Assembly: GCA_021807975.1 (NCBI GenBank)
Contig: JAKBCJ010000005.1
Span: 1-30,775, forward strand
Reading direction: 5' to 3'
Origin: Pseudomonadota bacterium
GTDB lineage: Bacteria > Pseudomonadota > Alphaproteobacteria > Acetobacterales > Acetobacteraceae
DNA: 30,775 nucleotides
Part shown: positions 9,401-17,580 of the stretch, piece after piece
Position numbering within the stretch: the first letter of the stretch is position 1
Layout of the letters: each line of letters begins with the position of its first letter
Position numbers and translations under genes: made by a program
Notes under the pieces: generated by a model
What the model saw: the letters and a program-made list of their open reading frames with translations, nothing else
What the model was told of the DNA's origin: nothing
Databases searched by the model: none

Positions 9401-9625
9401 TGGTTGGTTGAAGTAAAGAATGATGCACGACAGCTTGTTCTGACATGGACCGAGACTGGCGGCCCGAAAACGGCGGTGCCGGACCATCGTGGCTTCGGGA
9501 TGACGCTGATCGAACGCGCGTTCGCGCATGATGTGCGTGGTCACGCGAAAGTTGTATTCGCGCCCGATGGGGTTGTGGCAACGCTAAGCGCACCGCTTCC
9601 GGTTGAGCGTCCGAGAGGTAGGTGA
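6491..9625 (+). CDS. CheB-CheR-PAS-HWE histidine kinase fusion protein
   Basis: This 1044-residue signalling protein has no membrane segment. The domain order is as follows. A CheB-type methylesterase fills about 1-190, with likely triad S14 (GASAGG), H41 and D134 (GTGHDG). A CheR methyltransferase fills about 205-470, with the SAM-binding VPGCATGEEAYSLA and the SCRNVLIYM motif. A PAS-like region lies at about 510-625, and a long coiled coil of repeated NEELQS units at 645-730. A second PAS follows at about 730-840. An HWE kinase closes the protein, with H853 (LNHRVKN), the HELTTNAVKYG box at 948 and W986/E988. ATG 6491 fits the CheB start; a TTG at 6464 is an alternative. The CheB part lacks a receiver. 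The downstream receiver gene starts within a few bases of the stop, so it is the likely phosphotransfer partner. Two G7 runs occur in the linker after CheR. Confidence 0.93.
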   Translation: MSGQRIGLVAIGASAGGIKALRQFFQNMPPDSGLAFVVVLHLAPGRKSMLPEILSRWTRMQVQEALDGSAIAPNQILVLPSGTVAGLHGGRVSLHEVRPDLPRNMTPIDVFFGSVAASLGDEAIGIILSGTGHDGALGLKAIKARGGLTLAQSSDGSKPEYPGMPDSAVAAGAVDLHVPVEEMPRHILAAMQVRQATAADLDRPSSDSDHIRLAICGILRSRLGHDFSQYKRQTFMRRVQRRMQVTRLTRYEDYVRLLEADPEQATLLFRDLLISVTSFFRDPETFAALAKDVIPDLFDGKDATNGLRIWVPGCATGEEAYSLAILLREHMATLPAVPKVQIFASDIDEAAIGTARSGRYPATLLDGVSQERRNRFFIEEADGYTVRQEVRELCTFSAHSLIRDPPFSRIDLISCRNVLIYMDNSLQDRVIPIFHYALVPRGILVLGSSETIARHEALFTPLDRARRIFVRRDGPSVLPAVYNFRGGDTKSVQGARGGDRTGSKANWAKAVAFANRRVLERFSSPFVVVTVTGEIVHFSSQVGRFLQPAPGAPSANLFDMARPGWVLELRSALRRCAETGRPVEQVRPVVPAEGGTASTVKLVVEPLAGGDTEALYMVAFVDVDEPGPPGEPAVATVVPVVNETITDLERENRDLREQLQFISEEHATAMEELRSSNEELQSVNEELQSTNEELETSREEIQSINEELNTVNSQLSARVEQLNRSNGDLRNLFDSTAVATVFLDPLMTIRSFTPESTRIYNLIPGDIGRPLTDIVSQVNYKTLREDVQTVLRTLQPMERRVERLDRSTYYLMRLLPYRGADNSVDGTLITFVDVTTVVEAEQHQRLLVDELNHRVKNMLTVVISLATNTMRRSKSLEAFHEVFLGRIHALTVAYALLSRDSWSPVPLRKVLMEELRPFLAGEPANVGLNGPLVLLEPRVALALGMAIHELTTNAVKYGALSVSTGRVAIKWLVEVKNDARQLVLTWTETGGPKTAVPDHRGFGMTLIERAFAHDVRGHAKVVFAPDGVVATLSAPLPVERPRGR

Positions 9626-9627
9626 TT

Positions 9628-10011
9628 ATGATCGACCCATCCCGTGTACTGGCCGGAAAGCGGGTACTGATCGTCGAGGACGAACTGCTCGTCGCGTTGA
9701 TGATCGAGGATCTTCTGGCGGATTTGGGCTGCGAGGCGGTGGGTCCCTTGGGAAGCGTCGCGCAGGCTTTGTCGGTCGCCGGTTCGGAACCGATCGATCT
9801 GGCCGTTTTGGACGTGAACCTTGGGGGTGAGATGGTTTATCCGGTCGCCGAGCGTTTGGGGGAGCGTGATATCCCGTTTCTGTTTGTGTCCGGGTACGGA
9901 GACGATGCTATTCCCGAGGGGAAGGTTGACTGGAAAGTCTGTGCAAAGCCGTTTCACCCGAAAGAACTGGCCCGGATGATGGCAGAGCTGCTTAAGCCGC
10001 TGGCACAGTAA
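9628..10011 (+). CDS. Single-domain response regulator (receiver only)
   Basis: This protein of 127 residues is a lone receiver domain. The acidic pocket E17/D18 (VEDE), the phospho-acceptor D62 (VLDVNL), S in VSGYG and K in CAKPF are all present. There is no output domain, so it probably acts by protein contact or as a phosphate sink or shuttle. ATG 9628 has a good GAGAGG site 9 bases upstream. A GTG at 9622, overlapping the kinase stop as GTGA, is also possible and adds two residues. The tight link to the HWE kinase strongly suggests a cognate pair; HWE kinases are often paired with such small receivers. The gene ends in a double stop (TAATAA). Confidence 0.9.
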   Translation: MIDPSRVLAGKRVLIVEDELLVALMIEDLLADLGCEAVGPLGSVAQALSVAGSEPIDLAVLDVNLGGEMVYPVAERLGERDIPFLFVSGYGDDAIPEGKVDWKVCAKPFHPKELARMMAELLKPLAQ

Positions 10012-10200
10012 TAAAGCCCATATCTGACCGCGGTTCATTCGACGTATCAGCGCTTTATTCCAGATCGACTACCTGCGGTGACGCACGCCATCCGACGCAG
10101 GCGGTGCTGTTCGATGGCCGGCATCGGGCGTGATACTTGCCATTCGGGTCCAGCGGGGTAATCCTTTCGGCAACACAGAAAAAAGCCGGGGGGAAATGCC

Positions 10201-11919
10201 GTGTCGTCCATGATATTCGACTACATAATCGTGGGCGGCGGGTCCGCCGGGTCTGTGCTTGCGAACCGGCTGTCCGCCAGAAGCCGGAACAAGGTTCTGC
10301 TGCTGGAAGCAGGCCAGGATACGCCGCACGGCAAGGTTCCGGCCGCGGTTTTGGACTCCTACCCGGGAACCGCCTACCTCAATCCCAACTACACCTGGAA
10401 CAAGCTGAAGGTCACCACCGAGGTCATTTCTCACAACAATCCCGAGGAGAAGGCCCCGCCGCTGCGCACCTATGAACAGGCGCGCATCCTGGGCGGCGGG
10501 TCGTCGATCAACGGGCAGCTCGCCAATCGTGGCGCGCCGACCGATTACGATGAATGGGCCGCCAGCGGCGCCACCGGCTGGGATTGGAACAGCGTGCTGC
10601 CCTACTTCAAGAAGGTGGAGCGCGACATGGACTTCGACGGCCCCTGGCATGGCAAGGAAGGCCGTATCCCGGTTCGCCGCATCTTCCCGGACCTGTGGCC
10701 TGAACACGCCAAGGCGGTCGGCAAGGCGTTCGAGCAGGCCGGTTGGAAGTTCATCCAGGACCAGAACGCGGAATGGGAGGATGGGTATTTTCCGATCACG
10801 ATCTCCAACGCCTATGAACGGCGGGTGTCCGCTGCCATCGGCTATCTGGATCCCGGCACGCGGCTGCGGGACAACCTGATGATCTCTACCGACACCCTGG
10901 CCAGCGGTCTGATTTTCGACGGCCAGCGCTGCGTCGGCGTGAAGGCGACCGTGGCCGGCAGTCCGCGGGAGTTCCGCGGCAGGGAGGTGATCCTGTCCTG
11001 TGGGGCGATCCACTCCCCGGCGCATCTGATGCGCGCGGGAATCGGGCCGGGCGCGCATCTGCGGGAGCATGGGATCGAGGTGCGGGCCGCGCTGCCCGGT
11101 GTGGGACAGCGTTTGCAGGATCATCCGGCCGTCGCGGTCGCGGCGTTCCTGAAGCCGCATGCGCGGATCATCCACGACTACTCCCGCCGGCATATTTACA
11201 CGGCGCTGCGCTATTCCTCCAACCTGCCGGGGATTCCGGCGGGCGACATGTTCACCGTGGTGACCAACAAGACGTCCTGGCACGCGGTGGGGGAGCAGAT
11301 CGGGTCGTTCATCGTCACGGTCTATAAGACCTATTCCGAAACCGGGTCCGTCCGGCTGCGGTCCGGAAATTGGTCTGACGAACCGCAGGTGGATTTCAAT
11401 CTTTTGTCGGACCACCGCGACCTGCAACGGATGATGGACGGGGTGCGCCAGTTCGGCGCCATGCACCTGACCCCGATCATGCAGAGCGTGACCGACAACC
11501 CGTTCCCGGCCAGCTACAGCGACAAGGTGCGCCAGGTCGGCCTGCACAGCCGCAAAAACAAGCTGATCACCGATGTGCTGGCCAAGGCGCTGGACAGCTC
11601 CGCCGCCATCCGGCGCTATCTGATCGAGAACCTGGTGATGGAGGGCGTCTCCTTGCACGACGTGCTGACCGACGACGACAAGCTGGAGGCGTTTGTGCGC
11701 AAGGCCGCCGTGGGCGTGTGGCACGCATCCTGTACCTGCCGGATGGGCGCCGACAGCGACCCGATGGCGGTGACGGACCCGGCCGGCCGGGTTCGCGGTG
11801 TGGACGGGCTGCGCGTGGTCGATGCATCCGTGTTTCCGGTGGTGCCCTGCGCCAACACTAACTTCCCCGTGCTGATGACGGCGGAAAAGATGGCGGACGC
11901 GATTTTGTCTGGAGCCTGA
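10201..11919 (+). CDS. GMC family FAD-dependent oxidoreductase (choline dehydrogenase-like)
   Basis: This 572-residue flavoenzyme oxidises an alcohol to an aldehyde or ketone. The FAD-binding GxGxxG is at G12-G14-G17 (VGGGSAGS) and ends with the acidic residue in LLLEAG. The GMC signature ARILGGGSSINGQ follows, with RGAPTDYDEWA after it. SCGAIHSPAHLMRAGIG is the second GMC signature. The C-terminal catalytic pair lies in WHASCTCRMG (His) and CANTNFPVL (Asn). The start is GTG 10201 with GGGGGAA 7 bases before it; ATG 10210 in the same frame is an alternative. The substrate is unknown, since the family covers choline, polyethylene glycol, terpenoid and other alcohols. It stands alone on the strand, with a tRNA gene 54 bases downstream. 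Confidence 0.93.
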   Translation: MSSMIFDYIIVGGGSAGSVLANRLSARSRNKVLLLEAGQDTPHGKVPAAVLDSYPGTAYLNPNYTWNKLKVTTEVISHNNPEEKAPPLRTYEQARILGGGSSINGQLANRGAPTDYDEWAASGATGWDWNSVLPYFKKVERDMDFDGPWHGKEGRIPVRRIFPDLWPEHAKAVGKAFEQAGWKFIQDQNAEWEDGYFPITISNAYERRVSAAIGYLDPGTRLRDNLMISTDTLASGLIFDGQRCVGVKATVAGSPREFRGREVILSCGAIHSPAHLMRAGIGPGAHLREHGIEVRAALPGVGQRLQDHPAVAVAAFLKPHARIIHDYSRRHIYTALRYSSNLPGIPAGDMFTVVTNKTSWHAVGEQIGSFIVTVYKTYSETGSVRLRSGNWSDEPQVDFNLLSDHRDLQRMMDGVRQFGAMHLTPIMQSVTDNPFPASYSDKVRQVGLHSRKNKLITDVLAKALDSSAAIRRYLIENLVMEGVSLHDVLTDDDKLEAFVRKAAVGVWHASCTCRMGADSDPMAVTDPAGRVRGVDGLRVVDASVFPVVPCANTNFPVLMTAEKMADAILSGA

Positions 11920-11927
11920 TAAGGGGG

Positions 11928-11955
11928 TTGCATTGCGGGGAAAGGTTGGTAGAAA
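11928..11955 (+). promoter_or_regulatory. Candidate sigma-70 promoter for tRNA-Lys
   Basis: TTGCAT (11928-11933) and TAGAAA (11950-11955) are 16 bases apart, just after the GMC stop and 18 bases before the tRNA 5' end. Spacing and position fit a tRNA promoter, but both boxes are imperfect. Confidence 0.4.
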
Positions 11956-11973
11956 CCGCCTCGTCGTTGGTGC

Positions 11974-12049
<76 letters not shown>

Positions 12050-12415
12050 ATGATTTTCCGTCGTGAACTCAGTTGACACGACCACTGTCCGCTCTGAAGG
12101 CCGTGCAGTCAGCAACGACATCAGGGGTGGCACAGGGGGCGCAGACAACGTTCCGGGCATCTGTCGTCAATGTCTCCGCGGCCGCGGCCGCTCTGACTCG
12201 ATCAAACGCAAATAATCGCGCCGAACGGTCGTCAGATTTTGGGGGGCTTCGTACGGTCAGCGCCGTGACTGAAGCAAATCATGCCCAGCCCATCGCCCAT
12301 CCAAGGCGACGCGGCGGATTCACCGAGCCGGCTGGCGGAAACCAATCGCTTCTCCTGGTCATGGCGGCCTGCCTCCGCCATGACACTCTCTATGGCCGTA
12401 CGCCTGTCGAAGCGG
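12050..12415. other. Non-coding stretch between tRNA-Lys and the LLM oxidoreductase
   Basis: This 366-base stretch has no convincing gene. The plus frame across it gives a low-complexity, Ala- and Arg-rich product that runs into the neighbouring gene. It holds GTCGTG/CACGAC arms (12060-12065 and 12077-12082) just after the tRNA, possibly a weak terminator, and a strong hairpin at 12358-12384. Confidence 0.6.
12358..12384. terminator. Strong hairpin downstream of the LLM oxidoreductase gene
   Basis: GTCATGGCGG (12358-12367) and CCGCCATGAC (12375-12384) form a perfect 10-bp stem with a 7-nt loop, 31 bases past the stop of the minus-strand gene. No T-run follows on either strand, so it could be a terminator, an RNA-stabilising stem or a dispersed palindromic repeat. 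Confidence 0.5.
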
Positions 12416-13612
12416 CTATTCCACGTCCCGCCCGCCCAGCGACCGCTGCTTGAAGTCCTCCGGCACCGCCGCGCCGAAATCGGTGAACGCACGCCGCACC
12501 GCTTCGGGGGTGCTGCCGAACACCTGCTTGCGGTTCTCCATCGCCCAGGTGCGGGAGCCAATCGGGCCTTCCAGCGACTGCTGGAACACCGGCATGACGT
12601 AGCGGGCGAACAACTCGTAGCTGCGCATGGTCTGCTCACGCGTTGCCCATTCATGGGCGCGGAACAGGATGCCGCCGAAGCCGCCCTGGCTGTAGTCCAG
12701 CAGCCGCTGGATACCCTTGGCCACCGTCTCCGGGGAGCCGACCAGTGTCGTGCCCATCTTGACGCCCTCGCTCAAGGGATCGTCCGACCGGCCCGGCGGG
12801 CGGCCCAGCGTATCTTCGAAGTAAGTAACGGTTTCGTTGCGCTCACCCTTGCGGACCTCGTGCAGCGCCTGCTCGTCGTCCTCGGCGATGTGAGCGTTGA
12901 CCACCACGCGCCACTTCTTGCGGCTGACAGTCTTGCCGTGTTTGGCGGCGGTTTCCTCGGCGATCTTCCACTGTGACGCCAGCGCCTCCGGACCGCCCGG
13001 CAATCCGGCGCCGATCGACAGCACGCCCGTACCGTGGGTGCCGGCGGCGATCATGCCGAACGGGGTGATGGTGCTGGCAACCGCGATTTCGAAATGCGGG
13101 TCGCTGTAGGGCGCCAGATGCAGGCGCGCGTCGTTCATCTCAAACCAGTCGGTCTTGATCGTGACCCTGCCGTCCATCTCCAGCAGTTTCATGATTGCGT
13201 CCATGGACTGCAGCATCCGCGGCCGTTGCGTGGAGGGTTCGATCCCCAGCATGTATGCGTCCGACGTCAACGCGCCCGGACCACAGCCCAGCATCGCCCG
13301 GCCGCGCGTCATATGATCCAACTGCACCCAGCGTTGCGCCACCATGAACGGATGGTGATAGGGCAGGGAGGTCACGCCCGACCCCAGCTTGATGTGCTTG
13401 GTCTTCTCGGCGGCGGCGGCGATGATCAGCTCCGGCGAGGCGATCAGTTCCCAGCCGGCGGAGTGGTGCTCGCCAATCCAGGCCTCGTCATAGCCGAGGT
13501 GATCCAGCCATTGGATCAACTCCACGTCGCGTCCGATGGCCAGGGTCGGGTTCTCGCCCAGCCGGTGGAACGGGGCCAGGAAGATGCCGAAGGTCAAGCC
13601 GCGATGGGCCAT
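12416..13612 (-). CDS. LLM class flavin-dependent monooxygenase (limonene monooxygenase-like)
   Basis: This 398-residue luciferase-like protein is expected to use reduced flavin and O2 to oxidise an organic substrate. The N-terminus (GIFLAPFHRLGENPTLAI) and the GYDEAWIGEHHSAGWE stretch with paired histidines are typical of the group that includes limonene 1,2-monooxygenase. The LGSGVTSLPYHHPFMVA segment and the GGFGGILFRAHEWA stretch near the C-terminus also fit. I chose ATG 13612, with GGAG about 10 bases before it, over a longer frame beginning at 13693. The gene is divergent from the SDR dehydrogenase, and their start codons are 110 bases apart. That suggests shared control and steps of one pathway (inference). 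The true substrate is unknown. A hairpin follows the stop. Confidence 0.9.
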   Translation of the reverse strand: MAHRGLTFGIFLAPFHRLGENPTLAIGRDVELIQWLDHLGYDEAWIGEHHSAGWELIASPELIIAAAAEKTKHIKLGSGVTSLPYHHPFMVAQRWVQLDHMTRGRAMLGCGPGALTSDAYMLGIEPSTQRPRMLQSMDAIMKLLEMDGRVTIKTDWFEMNDARLHLAPYSDPHFEIAVASTITPFGMIAAGTHGTGVLSIGAGLPGGPEALASQWKIAEETAAKHGKTVSRKKWRVVVNAHIAEDDEQALHEVRKGERNETVTYFEDTLGRPPGRSDDPLSEGVKMGTTLVGSPETVAKGIQRLLDYSQGGFGGILFRAHEWATREQTMRSYELFARYVMPVFQQSLEGPIGSRTWAMENRKQVFGSTPEAVRRAFTDFGAAVPEDFKQRSLGGRDVE

Positions 13613-13722
13613 GGGTCGTAAGCTCCGAATAACAGGGTGACACCAGCTTGCCCCAGATACCCGTCGGTAGCCAAGGGCCGGAGATGGTGGCAAGGTTGGA
13701 AAAACACCAGGAGGAAACAGTC

Positions 13723-14475
13723 ATGCGTCTGACAGGTAAGGTTGCCATCATTTCCGGCGCCGCATCGGGCATGGGGGCCGCCACCGCGCGGCGGTTCGGC
13801 AAGGAGGGCGCCAGTGTCGTGGTCGCCGACATGCTGGAAGCCGAGGGTAAGGCGGTGGCCGACAGCATCGTGCAAGCCGGCGGCAAGGCGATGTTCGTGC
13901 TGCTGGACGTGACCGATGAAGCCGGCTGGAAGAAGGCCGTGGACGCCACCGTCGCTGCCTATGGCAAGCTGGATATCCTGGTGAACAACGCGGGGATCAG
14001 CGGCAGCGCCACCAACGACATGCTGAACACCGAACTGTGGCATCGGGTGATGGCGGTCAACAGCACGGGCGTGTTCCTGGGCACCGCGGCCGCCATTCCG
14101 CATATGCGGAAGAACGGCGGCGGGTCGATCGTCAACCTGTCCTCGATTTCCGGCGTCGTCGGCCAGACCATGGTTCACATGAGCTATAATGCCTCCAAGG
14201 GCGCGGTGCGGACCATGACCAAATCGACGGCGGTGCAGTTCGGCAAGGACAACATTCGTTGCAATTCGGTGCATCCCGGCCTGATGCCGCCGATGCGGAC
14301 ATCGGGCGCCACGGCCGATCCGGTGGTGCGGGAGAAGATGCTGAAATCGGTCCCGATGGGCCGCAACGGCGAGGTGGATGAGGTCGCCAACGCGATTCTG
14401 TTCCTGGCCTCGGACGAAGCATCCTATGTGACTGGCACCGAACTGTATGTCGATGGCGGCTATCTGGCGATGTAG
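13723..14475 (+). CDS. Short-chain dehydrogenase/reductase (SDR family)
   Basis: This 250-residue classical SDR oxidises or reduces an alcohol or ketone with NAD(P). The Rossmann motif is at 12-18 (GAASGMG), and NNAG lies at 88-91. Catalytic Ser is S141 or S143, and the YxxxK pair is Y155 and K159. A C-terminal YVDGGYLAM ending is typical. The start is ATG 13723, with a perfect AGGAGG at 13709-13714. It lies divergent from the LLM monooxygenase and 54 bases upstream of cyanase on the same strand. It probably acts on the alcohol or ketone intermediate linked to the monooxygenase, although generic 3-oxoacyl reductase activity cannot be excluded. The frame is intact and of normal family length. 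Confidence 0.92.
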   Translation: MRLTGKVAIISGAASGMGAATARRFGKEGASVVVADMLEAEGKAVADSIVQAGGKAMFVLLDVTDEAGWKKAVDATVAAYGKLDILVNNAGISGSATNDMLNTELWHRVMAVNSTGVFLGTAAAIPHMRKNGGGSIVNLSSISGVVGQTMVHMSYNASKGAVRTMTKSTAVQFGKDNIRCNSVHPGLMPPMRTSGATADPVVREKMLKSVPMGRNGEVDEVANAILFLASDEASYVTGTELYVDGGYLAM

Positions 14476-14529
14476 CTGGCTTGAGTTTTGCTTGCGGTCT
14501 GGCGTCGCTAACACCAACAAGGATGTCCC

Positions 14530-14979
14530 ATGAACGACGCCAAGACCGCGCTCGGTCACAAGATACTGGCCATCAAGGCCAAACTGAAACTGACCTGGCC
14601 CGAGATCGCCGCCAAACTGGGCTATTCGCCGACTTGGACCTGTGCCGCGTGCCTGGGCCAAATGTCGATGACGCCGGAAACCGCGGCAAAGGCCGCGACT
14701 CTGTTCGGACTGAACGAGGAGGAGACGGCGCTGCTGCAAGCGATCCCTTATCGCGGATCGCTGCCCGGGCAGGTGCCGACCGATCCGCTGATCTACCGGT
14801 TCTACGAACTGGTGATGGTGTACGGCACCACCTGGAAGGAACTGATCCAGGAGGAGTTCGGCGACGGCATCATGAGCGCGATCGACTTCGATATGACGCT
14901 GGAACGGCAGCCCGACCAGAAAGGGGACCGGGTGAAGCTGGCGCTGTCGGGGAAGTTTCTGCCCTATAAGCGGTACTGA
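14530..14979 (+). CDS. cynS: Cyanate hydratase (cyanase)
   Basis: This 149-residue enzyme decomposes cyanate with bicarbonate into ammonia and CO2, detoxifying cyanate and supplying nitrogen. The catalytic residues known from E. coli cyanase (Arg, Glu, Ser) appear here as R90, E93 and S116 with the same spacing (DPLIYRFYELVMVYGTT and GDGIMSAIDF). The N-terminal helical domain is complete, and the C-terminus (LSGKFLPYKRY) matches the family. AAGGAT lies just upstream of the ATG. No cyanate transporter, CynR regulator or carbonic anhydrase is next to it, unlike the E. coli cyn operon. It is on the SDR strand and may be read with it. Its stop is only 12 bases from the end of the convergent sensor kinase gene. 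Confidence 0.96.
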   Translation: MNDAKTALGHKILAIKAKLKLTWPEIAAKLGYSPTWTCAACLGQMSMTPETAAKAATLFGLNEEETALLQAIPYRGSLPGQVPTDPLIYRFYELVMVYGTTWKELIQEEFGDGIMSAIDFDMTLERQPDQKGDRVKLALSGKFLPYKRY

Positions 14980-14991
14980 ACCGGCGCGTAT

Positions 14992-17580
14992 TTATTCCGC
15001 AACCAGCCGTTGGTGCCAGCGGGAAATCAGGCCGGTCAGTTGCGTCAGGGTGAACGGCTTGGCGAGGTAGTCGTTCATTCCAGCGGCCAGCAGGGTTTCC
15101 CGGTCGCCGTCCATTGCGTTGGCTGTCATCGCAACGATCGGCACTGCGCCCTTTTGGCCGCCTAATTTCCGGATCGCGGCGGTGGCGGCGATGCCGTTCA
15201 TGCGTGGCATCTGCACGTCCATCAGAACAAGATCGTAATCGGTGTTCCGGAGCATCTCCAGGGCATGATGCCCATCGCCCGCCTCATCGGAGGTATGACC
15301 GGCCTTTTGCAGCATCGCGGCGGCCAAATGCCGGTTGACCGCGACATCGTCCACCACCAGGACATGCAGGCCATGCTCCGCCGGCCGGACCCGTGGCCGT
15401 TCGGTTGGGTGCGGCGTCAGTTCGGGGCGCGGCAGCGCAGCGATATGGGCGATCAGCATGCGCTGGCGGATCGGTTTGGGCAAAATGTAGTCGATGCCGG
15501 TGGCCGCGGCCTCTGCCCGCAGGCTGGCGGATGGATGGGCGGTGGCCAAAATCAGCCGCATCGCGGCGAACGCCGGGTTGGACCGTATGCGTACCGCCAT
15601 GTCGTAGCCGTTTTCATCCGGCATCTGATGATCCAGCACGGCGACGGCGAACGGGCTGCCGGCAGCGGCGGCTTGCTGGATCAGGATCATGCCGGCGGCA
15701 ACGCCGGTTGCGGTCGCGGTTCGGCCGCCGGCGCCTTCGATCTGTTGGCGAATGATCGCCAGGGCGGCGGGATTGTCGTCTATCGCCAGGACGTTGATTC
15801 CGTCGAGTGGGTCAGGGCGGTCGTTCGGTGCCGAAGAACTGGCCCGTTCCAGCGGGATGGCGAACCAAAATGTGCTGCCCTTGCCGACCTCGCTTTCGAA
15901 ACCGATGGTACCGCCTGCGATTTCGACAATCCGGCGGGAGATGGCAAGGCCCAGGCCGGTCCCGCCGTACCGTCGCGTCATCGACGAGTCGGCCTGGGTA
16001 AACATCGAAAACAAATAGGGCTTCACATGCTCCGGGATGCCGATTCCGGTATCGACGACCTTGAAGCGGACCCATTCGCCGCCCGTCGGGCCGGGCTCGC
16101 GCACAGCGGTGACGACGACGCTGCCGTGTTCGGTGAACTTGATGGCGTTGCCCACGAGGTTCAGCAGTACCTGGCGGATACGCCCGGAATCGCCCAGGAG
16201 CGTGCCTGCCAGTTCGGGCGCGGTGAAGCACGCGAGGTCGATGTCGGTTTCGGTCAGCCGGGGGGCGAGGATATCCAGAACGCCCTCGATGACCTGGATC
16301 AGTTCGAACGGCTGGCTGACCAGGCTGAAACGGCCGACTTCCATGCGGGAGAAGTCGAGGATGTCGTCGATGATCGTCATCAACGCCTCCGCCGACATGC
16401 GAACAGTATTTGCGGCGTGGCGCTGTTCCTCGTCCAGGCCGGTCTCCAGCAACAGGTCTGTCATGCCGACGATGCCGTTCATCGGGGTACGGATTTCATG
16501 GCTCATGGTTGCCAGGAATTCCGACTTGGCGCGGCTGCCGGCCTCGGCCTGGTCGCGCGCGATCAGCAGGCTTTTCCGGTAGGCGCGCGAACGGCGGGCC
16601 ATAAGCAAGGTGATGAAACTGCCCCAGACGATAGCGCACAGCCCGCCATAGATGACGAACAAAAGAATGAACCGCTGAACGCCGAGTGACGCGAGCCGGG
16701 CGACCGGGGCGGCCACGTAGGCGGTCAAATCCTCGGTTTGCAGGGGCTGCTGGATCAGGATCGCCGGCACCCGGTCCGGCCCCATCCAGTGGGAAAACGG
16801 CATGTTGTCGGCCGCGATCAACTCAACCGCGCTGATCGTGCTGGTTTTGTAGGTCTGCAGCCGTTCTTGCGGGGTCATCGCGAAAACGGAGCCCCCGGGG
16901 ATAGCCCGCATCAGCAGGCCGGGTCGGGAAGCGATGACGATCACGCCGTGCCGGTCGGCGACGAAGATCTCCCCCGGGGCCGTGGTGCGGGTAATGTTCG
17001 ACATGTTCAACTTGACCACCGCGGCCCCATCGAAGCGGCCGTTTGCCTGGATCGGGAAGGAATAGAAAATGCCCGGCACGTCCGTGCGCCGTCCCATGGC
17101 ATACTGGACGCCGGGCTGGCCCCGCTGCGCGGCTTTGAAATACTCCCGGTCGGGAAGCCGCGCGCCAACCAACGTGTCGGCGCGATCGAAGTTGCTGGAA
17201 GCGATGCAAAGACCAGTTCGATCGACCACGAACGCCAGATCGACATCCATGGTCCTGGCGACGAACCGCAAATAGGCATTCAGCGCCGCGGGATCGTTGC
17301 CAGGACTGGCAAGGGTTTGCTGGACAACCGGTTCGTTGGCCAGCAGCACCGGGACAGAACGCGCATACGCCAGGGACCGCTGAAGGTCGTTGGCGAAACT
17401 GGCCAGACGGTCCCGGGCATTGGTTTTGGCGTGCCTGACCTCCGATTGTACTTCATAACCTTCCCAGGCGCCGCTGAGCCACCACGTCCCGCCGGCCAAA
17501 AGCAGCAGCGTTGCCAACAGTGCCGGCTTAACGCTGCGAAACAATGTGCCGATCATTCGATCATCTTGGCGTACAGGCAT
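14992..17580 (-). CDS. Membrane hybrid sensor histidine kinase with two receiver domains
   Basis: This protein of 862 residues senses a periplasmic signal and relays phosphate. One membrane segment lies at about 18-36. A periplasmic sensor region spans about 40-295 and resembles the double-Cache type (DREYF and GIFYSFPI stretches). A second membrane segment follows at about 302-327. The kinase core has H361 (MSHEIRTPMNG), an N box (LVGNAIKFTEHG), and G boxes around DTGIGIP and GGTGLGLAIS. Receiver 1 has D650 and K702; receiver 2 has D788 and K841. No Hpt domain or DNA-binding partner is adjacent, so the target is elsewhere. Double-Cache sensors often bind carboxylates or amino acids, but the ligand is unknown. 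ATG 17556 is an alternative start. Confidence 0.93.
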   Translation of the reverse strand: MPVRQDDRMIGTLFRSVKPALLATLLLLAGGTWWLSGAWEGYEVQSEVRHAKTNARDRLASFANDLQRSLAYARSVPVLLANEPVVQQTLASPGNDPAALNAYLRFVARTMDVDLAFVVDRTGLCIASSNFDRADTLVGARLPDREYFKAAQRGQPGVQYAMGRRTDVPGIFYSFPIQANGRFDGAAVVKLNMSNITRTTAPGEIFVADRHGVIVIASRPGLLMRAIPGGSVFAMTPQERLQTYKTSTISAVELIAADNMPFSHWMGPDRVPAILIQQPLQTEDLTAYVAAPVARLASLGVQRFILLFVIYGGLCAIVWGSFITLLMARRSRAYRKSLLIARDQAEAGSRAKSEFLATMSHEIRTPMNGIVGMTDLLLETGLDEEQRHAANTVRMSAEALMTIIDDILDFSRMEVGRFSLVSQPFELIQVIEGVLDILAPRLTETDIDLACFTAPELAGTLLGDSGRIRQVLLNLVGNAIKFTEHGSVVVTAVREPGPTGGEWVRFKVVDTGIGIPEHVKPYLFSMFTQADSSMTRRYGGTGLGLAISRRIVEIAGGTIGFESEVGKGSTFWFAIPLERASSSAPNDRPDPLDGINVLAIDDNPAALAIIRQQIEGAGGRTATATGVAAGMILIQQAAAAGSPFAVAVLDHQMPDENGYDMAVRIRSNPAFAAMRLILATAHPSASLRAEAAATGIDYILPKPIRQRMLIAHIAALPRPELTPHPTERPRVRPAEHGLHVLVVDDVAVNRHLAAAMLQKAGHTSDEAGDGHHALEMLRNTDYDLVLMDVQMPRMNGIAATAAIRKLGGQKGAVPIVAMTANAMDGDRETLLAAGMNDYLAKPFTLTQLTGLISRWHQRLVAE

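Noticed and set aside
10010..10059. AATAAAGC/GCTTTATT inverted repeat after the receiver gene as a terminator
   Set aside because: The 34-nt loop is long, the stem is AT-rich and weak, and no T-run follows. It may still be a minor RNA structure.
12073..12453. Small plus-strand frame after tRNA-Lys
   Set aside because: Composition is low-complexity, there is no ribosome site, and it overlaps the LLM gene end.
15265..16689. 474-codon plus-strand frame inside the hybrid kinase
   Set aside because: It lies wholly opposite kinase and receiver motifs that are intact on the minus strand, and the product has no recognisable features.
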